Positions 11,163-22,005 of a stretch of DNA of 64,000 nt are shown piece by piece. Made by a program: the position numbers and the translations under genes. The notes beneath the pieces were generated by a model, which saw only the letters and a list, made by a program, of their open reading frames with translations, was not told the DNA's origin and searched no databases. Numbering within the stretch: position 1 is the stretch's first letter; each line of letters starts with the position of its first letter. This stretch comes from Chiua virens (Eukaryota; Basidiomycota; Agaricomycetes; Boletales; Boletaceae): the NCBI GenBank assembly GCA_019787685.1, contig JAHNUO010000008.1, positions 496,001 through 560,000 of the forward strand, given 5' to 3'.

Positions 11163-12720
11163 CAAAATTGTGTCGCGCTCAAAGTTGGATAATGGCGGTC
11201 GAACGTAAAGTTGAAATGAGTCGCGTACCACGTGACCGTGACCCTTATAACACGGTACTTGTTCCCTAATCAGTCTTTTTGTGGATGTGCCTGTTGCAAA
11301 GCTAGCTAAAAACGAGGAGCGCGTAATTACACTACGAAAACACAAAGAATCGCCATCTTGGTCATGGTGCAGGAGGGATGGGTAAGCAGAAAACGGCTGC
11401 TATGATACTGACGAGACCATAAGAAACAGAGAAGCGACGAAAATGCACACCTAGCGAGACGAAGGGAAGGAAAGACCGACCTAGGTTTACCTGATTCCGG
11501 ATAATCAGTACATGTACCGTCTGAGATACTGAGTGGTGATCACTCAGTATCATCGCCTTTTGGTGTAGCGGTTAAGCGGCGGACAGTCTGACCATTACAT
11601 CGTACTCCATTGACAGTCACGGAACTTACTATTAGGAAATGGAAGGAAATTGCTTCTTCGTCCTTCCAACCAAGATGTCAAATGATCAACAGGCTTATAT
11701 ATACTCCTGGCAGGAAATCACAGTACTGATTTGGACGTTCTGGGAACGCGTCCAGTCATCACGCACGCCCCGCTCCGCTGCAACAAACGTTCGCGTTAAT
11801 AAGCCTCCATACCCGTTATTTGCGCGTCCCATTAGTCATCCCGCCAGCGCCCACGCCACCCGCGACGACAACGATTGGCACGGCGCACGGTATGCTAACA
11901 AATATGATCGAAGCTACAATAGTCACTGTAATTTACAAAAAATGGTGCACTCAAGTTTTGTGTAAATCTATCCATCTATAAATCCATCCAACAACGAGAA
12001 GAACAGCACAATAAACTTACAGCACTCAGGGGAAGCGCAGGACACGGAATGGCACATGTGCTGCAATAAGGTGGTAAGGGCGAGAGCGAGGAGGCCCGTG
12101 TAGGTATTTCGTGGGTACATCGTCAGGAACATATAAGGAGGATATACATAATACATACGCTGGCACGGGGTGGTGTGTGAGATGTTGATGAGCACCGGAC
12201 GGTTGCGTGGCAAGCGAGAAGCACAGCGCCAGAGCGATGCGTAGCGTGTCGTAGGCGGTGGGAGTTGAAATATTGAGGGCAAATGAACAGCACAACGAAT
12301 GGGCCACGCCGTGAATCGCTGTGACTCGAAATAAAATCGTTTTGCTGGACAAGAGGATTTTCTTGTCAAGGTGGTGTACACCTTCGAAGCGATCTTCAGC
12401 AGGTGGGGAGCCGACGATATGCTGAGGCAGGCAGCGCGACGGCACTACCTATATAAGTATACAGCCGTCGGTTGTGTCAAAGCATAGCTGTGTCGGTATC
12501 CTATGGAAAGCACGACAGGGCATGTTCACTTTGGTGATTAGACGCGTGACGCGTGACCAGGCAAGCTGCTGGCAAGCAGTCAATAGACAGACTCTGCCAT
12601 GCGAAGGGTGCAAAACTCGCGGACGACGTGACGGCAGTACTGGTCGACTGACAGGACCTGATGCATCAAGTTGAAAATCGCAGGGAACGATGTGGCTGTT
12701 GGTGATAACAGATAGCAATG
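11163..12720. other. Gene-poor interval downstream of nothing recognised
   Basis: About 1.5 kb upstream of MMS22. It holds only short frames without recognisable sequence (the longest, on minus around 11968-12445, overlap each other in different frames). The sequence at 11560-11580 looks like a tRNA A box, but no B box follows. Confidence 0.4.
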
Positions 12721-12729
12721 CTCAGAGCA

Positions 12730-13140
12730 TCCTGAGTTTGTCTTCATCGTTCAAAAGTGCAAGAATTTGCGAAGGAGTCCTTTGTCAAGCTTGAGTGTCA
12801 AAAGTACTAGTTCATCAATTGAGGTAATACCCCCACCGAGTTGAAAGGTTGTGATTGTTGCTGTATCCAAGTCCATGGTAGTATTCAGAGCCTGAGTGAA
12901 CCATCTTCGACGTGTCAATTCAATGGCAACTTGAAGGGACAAGATCAGACATGCTTGCCAGAGTCTGGTTTCTCTTCGTCATTCAAAGGTGCTAGGATTT
13001 CATTAAGAAGTTGTCTGTGCAATTGATCTCGAGGGTCGAACAGAGTTGATTGAGGGTATTTAATGGCAGTACTACGAGCATGTCGAATTCCCTCAATGAA
13101 CGTCGTGATCATTGCCTGGTCCATGGCATCAGTTCTCAGG
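12730..13140 (-). repeat. Diverged tandem duplication, two units of about 170-200 nt
   Basis: Unit A (about 12735-12905) and unit B (about 12965-13140) align along their length. Shared landmarks are a TCTTCRTCRTTCAAARGTGC block at the left and a GTCCATGG block near the right. On minus they encode related peptides: QILALLNDEDK versus EILAPLNDEEK, and TMDLDTATITTF versus AMDQAMITTF. Unit A does not keep one open frame across both landmarks, so at least that copy looks decayed or interrupted by an intron. Confidence 0.55.
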
Positions 13141-13249
13141 CTTATATTTAAGCGGTGAATGGTTATAGCTTGTGACAAGGGTCGGAGGCATTACCTTGCC
13201 CCACCGTCAGTTGACATAACCAGATCATGTACAACCATTGGATCTTCAT
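12945..13249 (-). CDS. Possible small secreted protein (model uncertain)
   Basis: I do not recognise this. An ATG at 13249 opens a frame beginning MKIQWLYMIWLCQLTVGQ, which looks like a signal peptide, followed by a good GTAATG donor at 13194. A 70-residue open frame then follows to a stop at 12945, ending in LNDEEKPDSGKHV. I could not find an acceptor that joins the two in phase, so the model is incomplete. It overlaps unit B of the local tandem duplication, so the gene may be one of a pair of small paralogues, one decayed. A fragment of a longer gene, or chance, are alternatives. Confidence 0.2.
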
Positions 13250-14633
13250 TTCATGATGTTATAGTGGAAAGGACTTGCAATCAATGATAGAAAGTGATGA
13301 AGTTGAAGTTGGATGAAGGTAGTGATTTTATACCCACGTTGGCCCGTTACCTAATTTCAAAGGGCACTGATGCTGGATCCCCTAGCCAGCCGGGTTCGAA
13401 TGTCTGTCAGAATGAAACAGTGTTGTGACCACAGAGTCGAGTCCTTTGAACTTGAAGTAGTAAACCCACATACTTCGATACTCAGATCAGGCAAAAATCC
13501 CTCGATCGTTTACTAGTAGCAAAAAAGGAGCACTGGCACGTAAACGAGGTGAAGGTGTGACTAACCCGGGCCGCGGTCTAGGATAACCTTGAACGGTTCG
13601 CACTGTGACCGCAGCCTGGATCTCCTCGGGGCGAGAACACCGCCAGAATTCACCCTGAGTGGGAAGCCATATATTCCACGAGTTAACCGGTCGCTGGAAC
13701 TCCTCCAGGTGACTAGTCGTGCAGATCAGGATGAAGGAATGTAACTTAACATAAGCCCCGCTAGCAATGGAACAGCTTGAATTACGCCTACTAATCCTCT
13801 TGGGAACCGACTCGGACACGAATTGATAATACGTTCAAAGCAAAAGCAGGCCATTAGATCGATAATCACACTCAGTGAGGCTTGAGGCTGGTACAGACAA
13901 ACCAGATCAATATCAATCATTGATCATCGATATGTACAACTTGAAATCAGTCACTCGTCACGCACCAAACTAACTGTCTCATTTGCAACGCGGAGATTGG
14001 ACGGTCCTCGTGACAAAGTTCTTTGCAGGTCCAGACCAATTACCGTCGTTCTTTTATAATCGAGATAGGAGATAGAGGTGTTCTGACCGTCAAGGTTTGG
14101 AAGAAAGGGGTGGGGACTCAGGCCACTGGGGTCTCAATCGCTGGGCTACAGGACCGCGCATCAATCATCCAAGACTAAGTAGGCGAACTGCCGAGAAACA
14201 AGGGTGCGGCGTCAGATCCCGGAACATTCCGGTAACTTCGGAACGAAGCTTTGGTACATCATTCCCAGAAGACTTGAGAAAAAAGCTCTCCCAATGGTTC
14301 CCATAAATTATTGTATTTCCGTACTATAAAACTCGAATTCCAATACACCTTCCATTCGTCAAATTACAACAGTAAGACTAGGTCGGAGCTTTGAAAAACT
14401 CAGTACGATGGTAATGACGCCACTGGGAGGCAGAATAATAGAAAAATTTCAGCTCCAACCGAGGGAGCGCAACCATGCACGGATATACTATGCGGATACC
14501 CAGAGATACACGAGGAAAAGAAAAATATTTGGGCTACGGAAAATGCTGCTGGTGGGAGGATATGTGCGAGGTCGATCATGAGCATGAGCATGGAATGGGC
14601 GGCAACCGAAAAAAAATACAACTTGGATAGAAT
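13250..14633. other. Gene-poor interval
   Basis: About 1.4 kb. A minus-strand frame at 13487-13819 contains a protein-like stretch (HLEEFQRPVNSWNIWLPTQG) but no recognised family and no obvious splice partners. The segment at 14400-14633 is probably 3' untranslated sequence of the CPVC-motif gene. A GGTTCGAAT-like sequence near 13391 does not fold as a tRNA T arm. Confidence 0.35.
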
Positions 14634-17376
14634 TTAGATGCTCAACGCTGGAGCTGAAGTAGGCGAGCTGAAAAAAGTGCGCTGCACTGATGCATTGCCA
14701 CGAGATTTCATGTTCGGATGGTGATTTCGATGATAGTGTCGCTGCTGGCGATCGCGTTGGTGGGGATGTGTCTGAGTCTTGCTCTTCATCATCTTCTTCT
14801 CCCTGCGAGACTCTTTTCGGTTTTTGAAAGGCGTGTCTTGTTGGTGATGGTTGGAGTGGAGATTCTGATACGGGATATTCGTGGGTGTACTGTCGCCGTC
14901 GCGGACAGGGAGTAACACAGGCGAAATAATTACCCCCTTGGATTTGCGTGGGCTCTCCTTGACAACGCTCTTGTCATGCCAGAGCATAGTATGGAGGGGA
15001 CTGTTCCTTAACACGTTCCCATATGAACAGACTTCTGAAACAGAAGATTTCGCAGGGCTCGGGGGTCCAATCGGGGGAAGTAGGGACATCAGAGGTAGAC
15101 GCCGCAGACTCTCTTGTGAGACGGAAGGCACTGACGGGCACGCGGTCCCAGCGACTTAAACTCTGGTCGAGTTTCTGTTCGCCTTCACTGTCAGCGATAG
15201 TTTGCATTTGGTGCTCGGGCTCGGAGTCTAGGAGCGTAGAGTGGAGGACGTCATCAAGCTTAATTGGTTCACCAAGAGCAACGCCTGAAGGAGTTTTGGA
15301 TGATAGGTCGTCGGAGGGCGGAGGCAACGAAGAATAAATCGACAGCTTGGCCGTACGACCACGGAGATCCACCTGAATTTTAGGTGAGACTAGAAGAAAC
15401 GAAGGACCCAACATGAGACATACACTGCTAAAGCTACCAGCACTGCTGGAGAACCTTCTTTGCCTGTAGCCTTGGCGAGGGTATGGAGACGGCACGTCCT
15501 TGTTGACCCCAGTGAGGACTGCCCTCTTCCGCGGCACATCGCCTCCGAAGTTGAACTCGCCCATGATTGGTTTCCCAATTCTAACCATTGGACGGGGACT
15601 TTCCCCTATGCTACTTTCCCTACTATCTGCTCGCGATGACTCCGCGTTTTCCCAAAAAGGGTTGCCAGCCAGGATGTCAGCAGGCCGGGGCGATTCCAGT
15701 ACCGTAGACGGCGGATGGCGCCTGGAGAACGGAGCAGGCGAGACATTGGGGCTAACAGTTGACATGGGGTTAATGGACGAGACACTTGTTGGCCACTGAA
15801 AGAGTCTCATCGCACGGGAAGTGGGGAGACCTTGCTCATCGACAAGCTCCTCCTCCGTAGTGTTCCCGTCACTAGAACCGAGCTCGGAATCACCGTCATC
15901 GAAGTCAACCTCAGCACCATCACTGGTCCGCATTTCGACGTCACTATCGTGAGTGACTGAAGTGCTATCCGATGCGAGTAACTGAGCTGCATAGGCCTCG
16001 AATGCGAGGTCGAGGACACCACGACCATTGTTCGAACCATTGGTGAAAACGACCTGTCCGTCCCACGCTTCCGTGACCTCAAAGTCGACACTTCGCAAGC
16101 TGGTGACGCTGTCGGCTAAGGGATCCGTTGTAGAGTCGTTAGCAGAATCGCAAGCATGTTCGCCATCTGTTTCGGACGACCCCTCGTCTGAAGAGGAATC
16201 GGTGAGATTGGCGAAGAACAAATCGGCATCAAAACTGGATTCCTCGTCGTCCGACCAACCAGTGGCAAGCCCCGTGTATACCCTCGAAACCCGACCATCC
16301 GTCTCGTCGTCTTCAGCGTCTTCCTCCATCTCCTCGTCCTCCTCCTCGTCCTCCTCTGTTAGATCGTCAGAAGCATCATCCATGTCCACATCGCTGAGAC
16401 CAACACTTTTCTTCCGAGGGCGGATGACCCAATTATTGTTCGGATCTCTGTTCTTAGGAGCGTCGTCTCCTAGTAACTCACGACGCGTGCGAGCCTTGTC
16501 GTGACGTCTCTGTTCCGCAACAATATAATTTTCCTCTTCGGCTGCTAGCGAAGAGTCGGAACCGAAGCCGGACGTGTCGGAGTCAGACTCAGAATCGGAG
16601 GCGGACGAGTCAGAGGCCTCCGATGTGAGCCCATTAGCCGAGACAAAGGTAGGGAAGCTCTGCTGAGTGTCGGAATCTGCAAGGTCGCTGAGAAAGTCCC
16701 GCTTCTTCTTTGCAGAAGCCGATCTTTTTGCGATCGTGCCTTTGGCCTGGGACTTTGAAGTTTGCCTCGAGGCAGCTAAATTTGGTTTTAAGGAGGTGAC
16801 TTGTGGGCGTGTAGTTCGTGACGCGATAGATCGCTGAGGAGTGTGCGATGAGAGACGTGATTGTGACTGCGGTAACGTGATCACCTCGTTTCCGCAAATT
16901 TGCGTATTGGTTGTCCCGTCGCGTGTATAGGTGATCGCCTTGGGGAGACGTCCCTTGCGTTTTTGAACTACGGCGTCTGATAGATTGTGCTGACGATGGC
17001 CAGCGGTGGAAGAGGCGCTGGTGAGGCGATATGATGCGGGGCTGCTTCCGGCAGCTCCGGTGGAGACTAATGAAGAACCTTCCACGCGAGACATCTTTGG
17101 GGCGGATCCCAGAGAGCGAGCCTTGTTCTGGATACTGGGTGGGACTGTAAGTTTGATTTTCAGCGGTTTTACTGCGGGAACGTGCCCAGAGGAAGTGGTT
17201 GATATGGATGGTATAGTCGCAGAGTACGCATTTCCAAAGCTTGTGCTCGAGAGGGGGGGAAATCTGTTGTTGCAAGTGCAATCGCCATCGCACACAGGGC
17301 ATATGTCGTCGTCGTCGTCGTCTAGTGAGGGATGATTTACGGCGGCGACGACGGTACGGCTGGGGGAACGAGGCAT
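14634..17376 (-). CDS. Acidic, largely disordered protein with N-terminal CPVC...CTC motif
   Basis: About 850 residues, function unknown. The N-terminus reads SLDDDDDDICPVCDGDCTCNNR, a compact cysteine cluster (CxxCxxxCxC) that could bind a metal. After it come basic, serine-rich segments, then a strongly acidic region encoded by GAG/GAC repeats around 16300-16400. A more ordered block carries GWSDDEESSFDADLFFANL and EAWDGQVVFTNGSNNGRGV, and I think this is the conserved core. I have seen similar ICPVC-type proteins in basidiomycetes, and the FDADLFFANL block faintly recalls Ifh1/Crf1-like cofactors, but I would not claim that. Two introns are likely: 51 nt with a GTATGT donor at about 15429-15379, and one near 15055-15125 joining the basic C-terminal tail, which is rich in His, Gln and Lys. 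Likely nuclear. Divergently transcribed from AATF. Confidence 0.6.
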
Positions 17377-17930
17377 GGCTGAGGGGGAATTTTTTGAACA
17401 GGCTGTGGAGATGGAGTGAGTACGTATTAAAGAAGGGGAGGGGTTATGAGAATGGCGAGAAAGGGAATGTAGATGAATTAGAGAAGGAGGGGGAGGAGAG
17501 GCTTGGCCAGATACAGGCTATCATATTACATGTAAAAAAATCAGTGACACAAGGGTGCGTGCGATGGGAGCTGTCGCGTGACTGATAAAAAGCCTGATGG
17601 GGCGATGAAGAAGAGCGACCCGAGCAAAACTTCCATAACAAGCTGTATAAAAAATTCAGCACCCACTTGAAACACGATTTCTCTGCATTTTTTGATACTA
17701 AATGACATCGAGAAGGTGTAGAATCCAGATTGAAAAGTCGTCTAGGGTGTGGATAGTGCTTTACAGTGGCTGCGGGCCACTTGGTCGTGTGTCGCTGGAG
17801 ACGGTGATGGTGAAGAAAAGAAATTTCGGTTCATGAATCCGCACATTTTGTAATAATTATGTAAACATCCCTGTGCTGGTGCAAAATATCAGAAAAATAT
17901 CAGGAGATAATTCTCCACCGCCATCGACTA
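17377..17930. promoter_or_regulatory. Divergent intergenic region between CPVC-protein gene and AATF
   Basis: 554 nt between two start codons pointing away from each other. It must contain both promoters. No convincing reading frame; no TATA element I would insist on. Confidence 0.4.
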
Positions 17931-19751
17931 ATGCAACGTGAGTCTCCCCGTCGTACACAACAGCGAGCTCCCCTTGAACCTTTACAGGTCTGTCCCTCGC
18001 CCAGCAGATTGCCCAGCTCGAGGACGTTGCGCCCGCAGGCAGGTCACAGTCATTCTCCACCTTTACACCCAGCTGACCTCATGTAGACCTTGACCCCGAA
18101 GACGTCGAGGTCACGGGTATCGATCCCGATTTTGATCTTGATATTTCGGCAGATAACAATGATGCTCGCGCACACTACGTTGATGTGGGGTACGTCAACA
18201 TTGTAATTTAACACCTGCAGGGCGATCACAAGCCTGATCCCATCAGCCCCTCGTCCTTGCGACAGCTTCACGAAAGTCTCTCGGGCCCAAAATATGACGG
18301 TGCAAAAACCTCAAGAGAGCAAATACACGACGAATTCGACGACAGCGAGAGCGACTCCGCCAGTAAGGACGCGGAGTCCGGTAGCTATGTCTCGGAGGTA
18401 TCTGAGACGCGTGATTTCGACGAAGGAAATGGAGTAAAACACGAACTGGACATCGCAGACGCACCAGCAGAGCATCCCGGACCCAAACAAAATAACGATA
18501 TGTCCTCGAGTCTCAGCAAAATCCAGGAAGACGACCGTAAAAAGGGCAGAGCCATTTCCAGGCAGATTGCAAGTCGGTTTCCTCGTCGCTGTTGATCTGA
18601 CCTACATCGTGTGCACAGGCTCTCTGGGACTCTCTTCTTGATGCTCGCATTCGCCTACAAAAGTCCGTCGCAGCTGGAAACCGCCTCCCTCCCGCGAGTA
18701 CTCATCTGTTCCCTTTTTGAAATCTGTCTCATGTACAAGCAACAGCCGCAAGAAGCTCCCGATGAGCGTGTGCATACTGCTCTCATGAAAATGTTCGAGG
18801 AAGCGCGGCTACTTTCAAATGAGATATTTGAGTTCCAAGAGGTGTGACCATTCCCACTGAGACCATGTTCACTCAACACAAAATTAGCGCCTGCTCTCAG
18901 AAAACGAATCCATTCAGCCTCCTCCACGTAAGCGTCGGAAAGGTAGCGAAACTGATTGCTCAGTGACCGACTATACCGACGAATTCCGTGAGGCCAGTAT
19001 CGCAGCATCAGAACTGGAATGCGCGTTCGTAACTGTGTGTATGGAAATGGAAAATGCCTAACACCTTCCGCAGTTACCATTCCCACCTTGTGCAAACGCT
19101 GAGCAAATGGTCGTCCAAAATCCAAGCCGTCGCACCGTCGGTTCTCCTCCCATCCAACCGCAATGCGTTTTCTAAAACGACTCAACACATTAAAACAGCA
19201 ATACAACTGATTGACGAGACACTCGTAGACCACAACAAGGTGCTAGCTCGCACGAGGAGCTACCGCGGCAAAGGAAGCAGGCTAGGTGACGCCGACACGG
19301 AAGAAGACGGTGACCGGGAGAAAGAAGATCCTGAGGTGTTTGACTGATACCGACTTTTACCATCAACTGTTGCGTGACATTATTGACGCGAGGGGAAACG
19401 GAATAGACGGGAACGGTGATTGGATGGCAGTGCAAAAGGAGAAAAAGGCCAAGAAGAAGGTGGATACGAAGGCTAGCAAGGGACGAAAGCTCCGGTCAGT
19501 AGCACCCAATTGCAATTATTCTCTGACTCGATTTGTTCTCAGCTACGAGGTTCATGAGAAGATACAGAATTTTATGGTCCCGGTGCCGACACAGGGAAGC
19601 TGGCACGAGTCGCAGATTGACGAATTGTTCGCATCACTGTTTGGTAAAGGGTTTGAGATCCGCAATGCTGGAGGTAGGAGACACTGCAGATGAGACACTG
19701 CAAGAGGAGGTAACCGCAGCGCTGCAAGGGGGTTTTCGCGTATTTGGGTAG
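17931..19751 (+). CDS. BFR2: AATF/BFR2-like ribosome-biogenesis protein (frameshifted in this sequence)
   Basis: Nucleolar SSU-processome factor for early 18S rRNA maturation. Exon 1 is only ATGCAAC (17931-17937); then 17988-18038, 18087-18189, 18247-18568, 18619-18841, 18888-19024, 19074-19494 and 19543-19751. The first half reads SLAQQIAQLEDVAPA, DLDPEDVEVTGID, VGPSSLRQLHESLSGPKYDG and ALWDSLLDARIRLQKSV, the AATF core. The C-terminal TRAUB domain reads TDFYHQLLRDIIDARG, KLRYEVHEKIQNFM and ends GGFRVFG. Introns 2 (18039-18086) and 4 (18569-18618) require GC-AG sites. Frame is lost at three places: near 18714-18718 (extra T, or a 58-nt intron), near 19344 (extra base inside the invariant VFDDTDFYH) and near 19674 (extra A, or a 31-nt intron). 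Only the second has no splicing alternative. Family call is firm. Confidence 0.87.
18039..18086 (+). other. GC-AG intron in AATF (intron 2)
   Basis: 48 nt, donor GCAGGT, branch-like CTGAC, acceptor TAG. Only this junction joins VAPA to DLDPEDVEV in frame; the nearby GT at 18043 leads directly to a stop. Confidence 0.75.
18569..18618 (+). other. GC-AG intron in AATF (intron 4)
   Basis: 50 nt, donor GCAAGT (the consensus for GC donors), branch-like CTGAC, acceptor CACAG. It joins AISRQI to ALWDSLLDAR, matching the AATF family. The overlapping GT donor at 18572 is out of phase. Confidence 0.75.
19340..19350 (+). other. Apparent 1-nt insertion in AATF exon 7
   Basis: GTG-TTT-GAC is followed by TGA-TAC; dropping one base gives GTG-TTT-GAC-GAT-ACC-GAC, the conserved VFDDTD. 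Exon 7 length (421 nt) is one too many for its boundary phases. Confidence 0.65.
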
Positions 19752-19898
19752 GAAGTATGTAGGACCAAATATGGCAAGCGTACGCAGCTTAGTGACCTTC
19801 GAGACCCTCCTACGACGTCCATCACTGAGCGGATTCAGAATCTCATCGTTGAAGCTTACCGACACTGCCTGCTGCGGTTCAGTTGACGACCAGCAACG

Positions 19899-22005
19899 AT
19901 GGACGCCTTCGACGACGACAACCCTTTTGAGAACGACATGGAGCGCGTGCCGTCAGAGACATCATCCACCTCCAAAGTGAACATTTCAGCACCCTCCTCT
20001 CCCCCGCCCAACACCGCCCAACTCCTTGCTCCGAGTAAACCGTATCCGACCGCCGCGACACAACGGCAACCACAACAATCGTACAAGAGCGACTTTTGCT
20101 GTTATAGAGATCGGTGGCTACACTCTGGAGAGGACGCAGAGATTCTGGTGAGTTCTCGCGCCTCGTATCTGTGTCGACCGACCCTTTTCTAACGAGTGTA
20201 CGCGACAAGATTACCGATGCACAAAAGACGAGTCTCAACTCCAATACACCCTACATTACATATGTGATCCATACTGGGGTAAGCCGTTCGTCACGGCACC
20301 GCTGATCGAGTATCTGACGTAGTCCATACTCAACAGACTGCGGAAGCCAGGCATCGTTATTCCGAGTTTGAGTCTCTACGCTTGAACTTTGTCAAGTTAT
20401 ATCCCACTCTGATCATTCCCCCAATTCCTTCCAAACAAACCATCGGAGACTATGCTACGAGACAAGCCAAAGCAAAGGAGGACGCCGCAATGATTTCCCG
20501 ACGCAAGCGCATGCTGCAAACATTCCTTAATCGTGTTGCTCGCCATCCTATCTTGTCCAACGAACATGTATTCCATCGATTTTTGGAAGGCGAGGTTTCA
20601 TGGGTGGGCCAAGTGGTCATAATCTACTAAGCAAGTTTTAACCGTATTTCAGACCGAAGTACTGAACTCACCGCCGTTGTCAATGCTCCCGAAGAATATC
20701 CTGAAAGCGCCTTCACACAACCCTACCGACCCCAATGCATCCCCCGCTTACGCGGTACTTCCAAATCCCACAGCAACGCATCCTCTACGAAACCCAGACC
20801 AACGCTTCATTGATTCAGAAGTGTTCACGAGCAAGTTTGCGAACCACCTCAGCGGTCCGATGGAGAAAGTCACACGGCGGACACTAAAGCGGTGGTCAGG
20901 TACGGCGTCCGTCAATGTTTCGTAGAAGTCGCTCGAGCAATTATTACATTCATGGAACAGAGACTGCACAGGACTACTCGGAACTTGGTGCTGCCCTGAA
21001 TGGTTTTAGCCTTAATGAAAGCGGGTCTCTCGCCACTGCAATGGAGAAAACGGGACAAGCCGTCGATACATCATACATGTCTACAACGAGATTAGTGAGT
21101 TCTTTCATCTTGCCTCACCCTTCACACACCTGTCCTGTTACTGACATCATTGTAGCTTCAAGAGCTTGAGCAAAACTTCTCTGAACCCCTGCACGAATAC
21201 ACGCAATTTGCCATTATCATCAGGAAGCTTCTTGCATATCGTCACCAGAAAAATGTGCAATATGAAATGACGCAAGATGCTCTGGAGGGAAAGCGTGAAA
21301 TGCTAGAGGAGTACGAGAAGAGCGAGAGGGAGGCAAAGAGGCTTGAGGAGGCTCTCGCACGCGGTCGTACCAATGGCTTGACAAATTCACGGTCAGAGGG
21401 GCAGTCGAGCGAGAATCCTGATGAGCCTGCATCGGTCTACCTTCCACCCCACCCTGGGCCGAGTCCTTACAAGAAGCGAGCTCCTGGAATGGGTTTCCTG
21501 AACGCGCTCAGCTATACATTGCACGGGATGATGGACGTTGACCCAGAAATAGCAAGGCGTAACGGTATTGGCAAAACCCGTGAAACAATTTCGCAGGTGA
21601 GTGCCACCCTCTTGTTTGGCGGTCATTTTCTGACGGTGTTACTGTGGCTCGAAGCTGGAAGATGCTCTTCATTTGACGGCGCAGGACCTGAAGTATTCAA
21701 GTTCGACTATTCAAGCGGATCTCGATCGCTTCCAGCGCCAGAAGGTCGCGGATCTGAGAGAGATGTCGATCAATATGGCCAGAAGCCATAGGGATTGGTG
21801 CAAGAAGGTAGGACCCTATTGCTTCCAGATACGCTGGCGCAATCTGACTCATTATTGTCAGAACCTTGAGGCTTGGCAGGCTGCGAAGAAAGAAATCGAG
21901 AAGATTCCTGAGCATCCCAATTCCATGCCTTCACCACAGCATGCACAAGCTGCAGGTCCTTCAACAATCCGAAGAGATTCCACTGCCACCATCAACGGCC
22001 GGTGA
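19899..22005 (+). CDS. SNX41: Sorting nexin SNX41/ATG20-like (PX-BAR)
   Basis: Endosomal sorting nexin for retrieval of cargo to the late Golgi and for selective autophagy. Eight exons (19899-20147, 20210-20278, 20337-20603, 20653-20899, 20961-21094, 21156-21596, 21655-21807, 21862-22005) give 567 residues with all phases consistent. The PX domain begins near residue 70 (RDRWLHSGEDAEIL) and contains the phosphoinositide-binding RHRYSEFESLR. The conserved linker reads DYATRQAKAKEDAAMISRRK, HPILSNEHVFHRFLEGEVSW, then SMLPKNILKAPSHNPTDP, which is distinctive for SNX41. The C-terminal half is a BAR-like coiled coil (LGAALNGFSLNE, EKTGQAVDTSY, KREMLEEYEKSEREAKRLEE). The start is the first ATG after AATF, 147 nt downstream of that gene's stop, in an acidic DDDNPF segment. 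No frameshift is seen here, unlike the upstream neighbour. Confidence 0.9.

Noticed and set aside
11553..11640. tRNA-like sequence (TGGTGTAGCGGTTAAG resembles an A box)
   Set aside because: No GGTTCRA B box at the right distance and no acceptor-stem pairing.
13340..13420. Possible tRNA around GGGTTCGAAT
   Set aside because: The flanking five-base T stem does not pair and there is no A box upstream.
11163..14633. Transposon remnant in the gene-poor interval
   Set aside because: No terminal repeats, transposase, reverse transcriptase or integrase motifs were seen; only the small tandem duplication.
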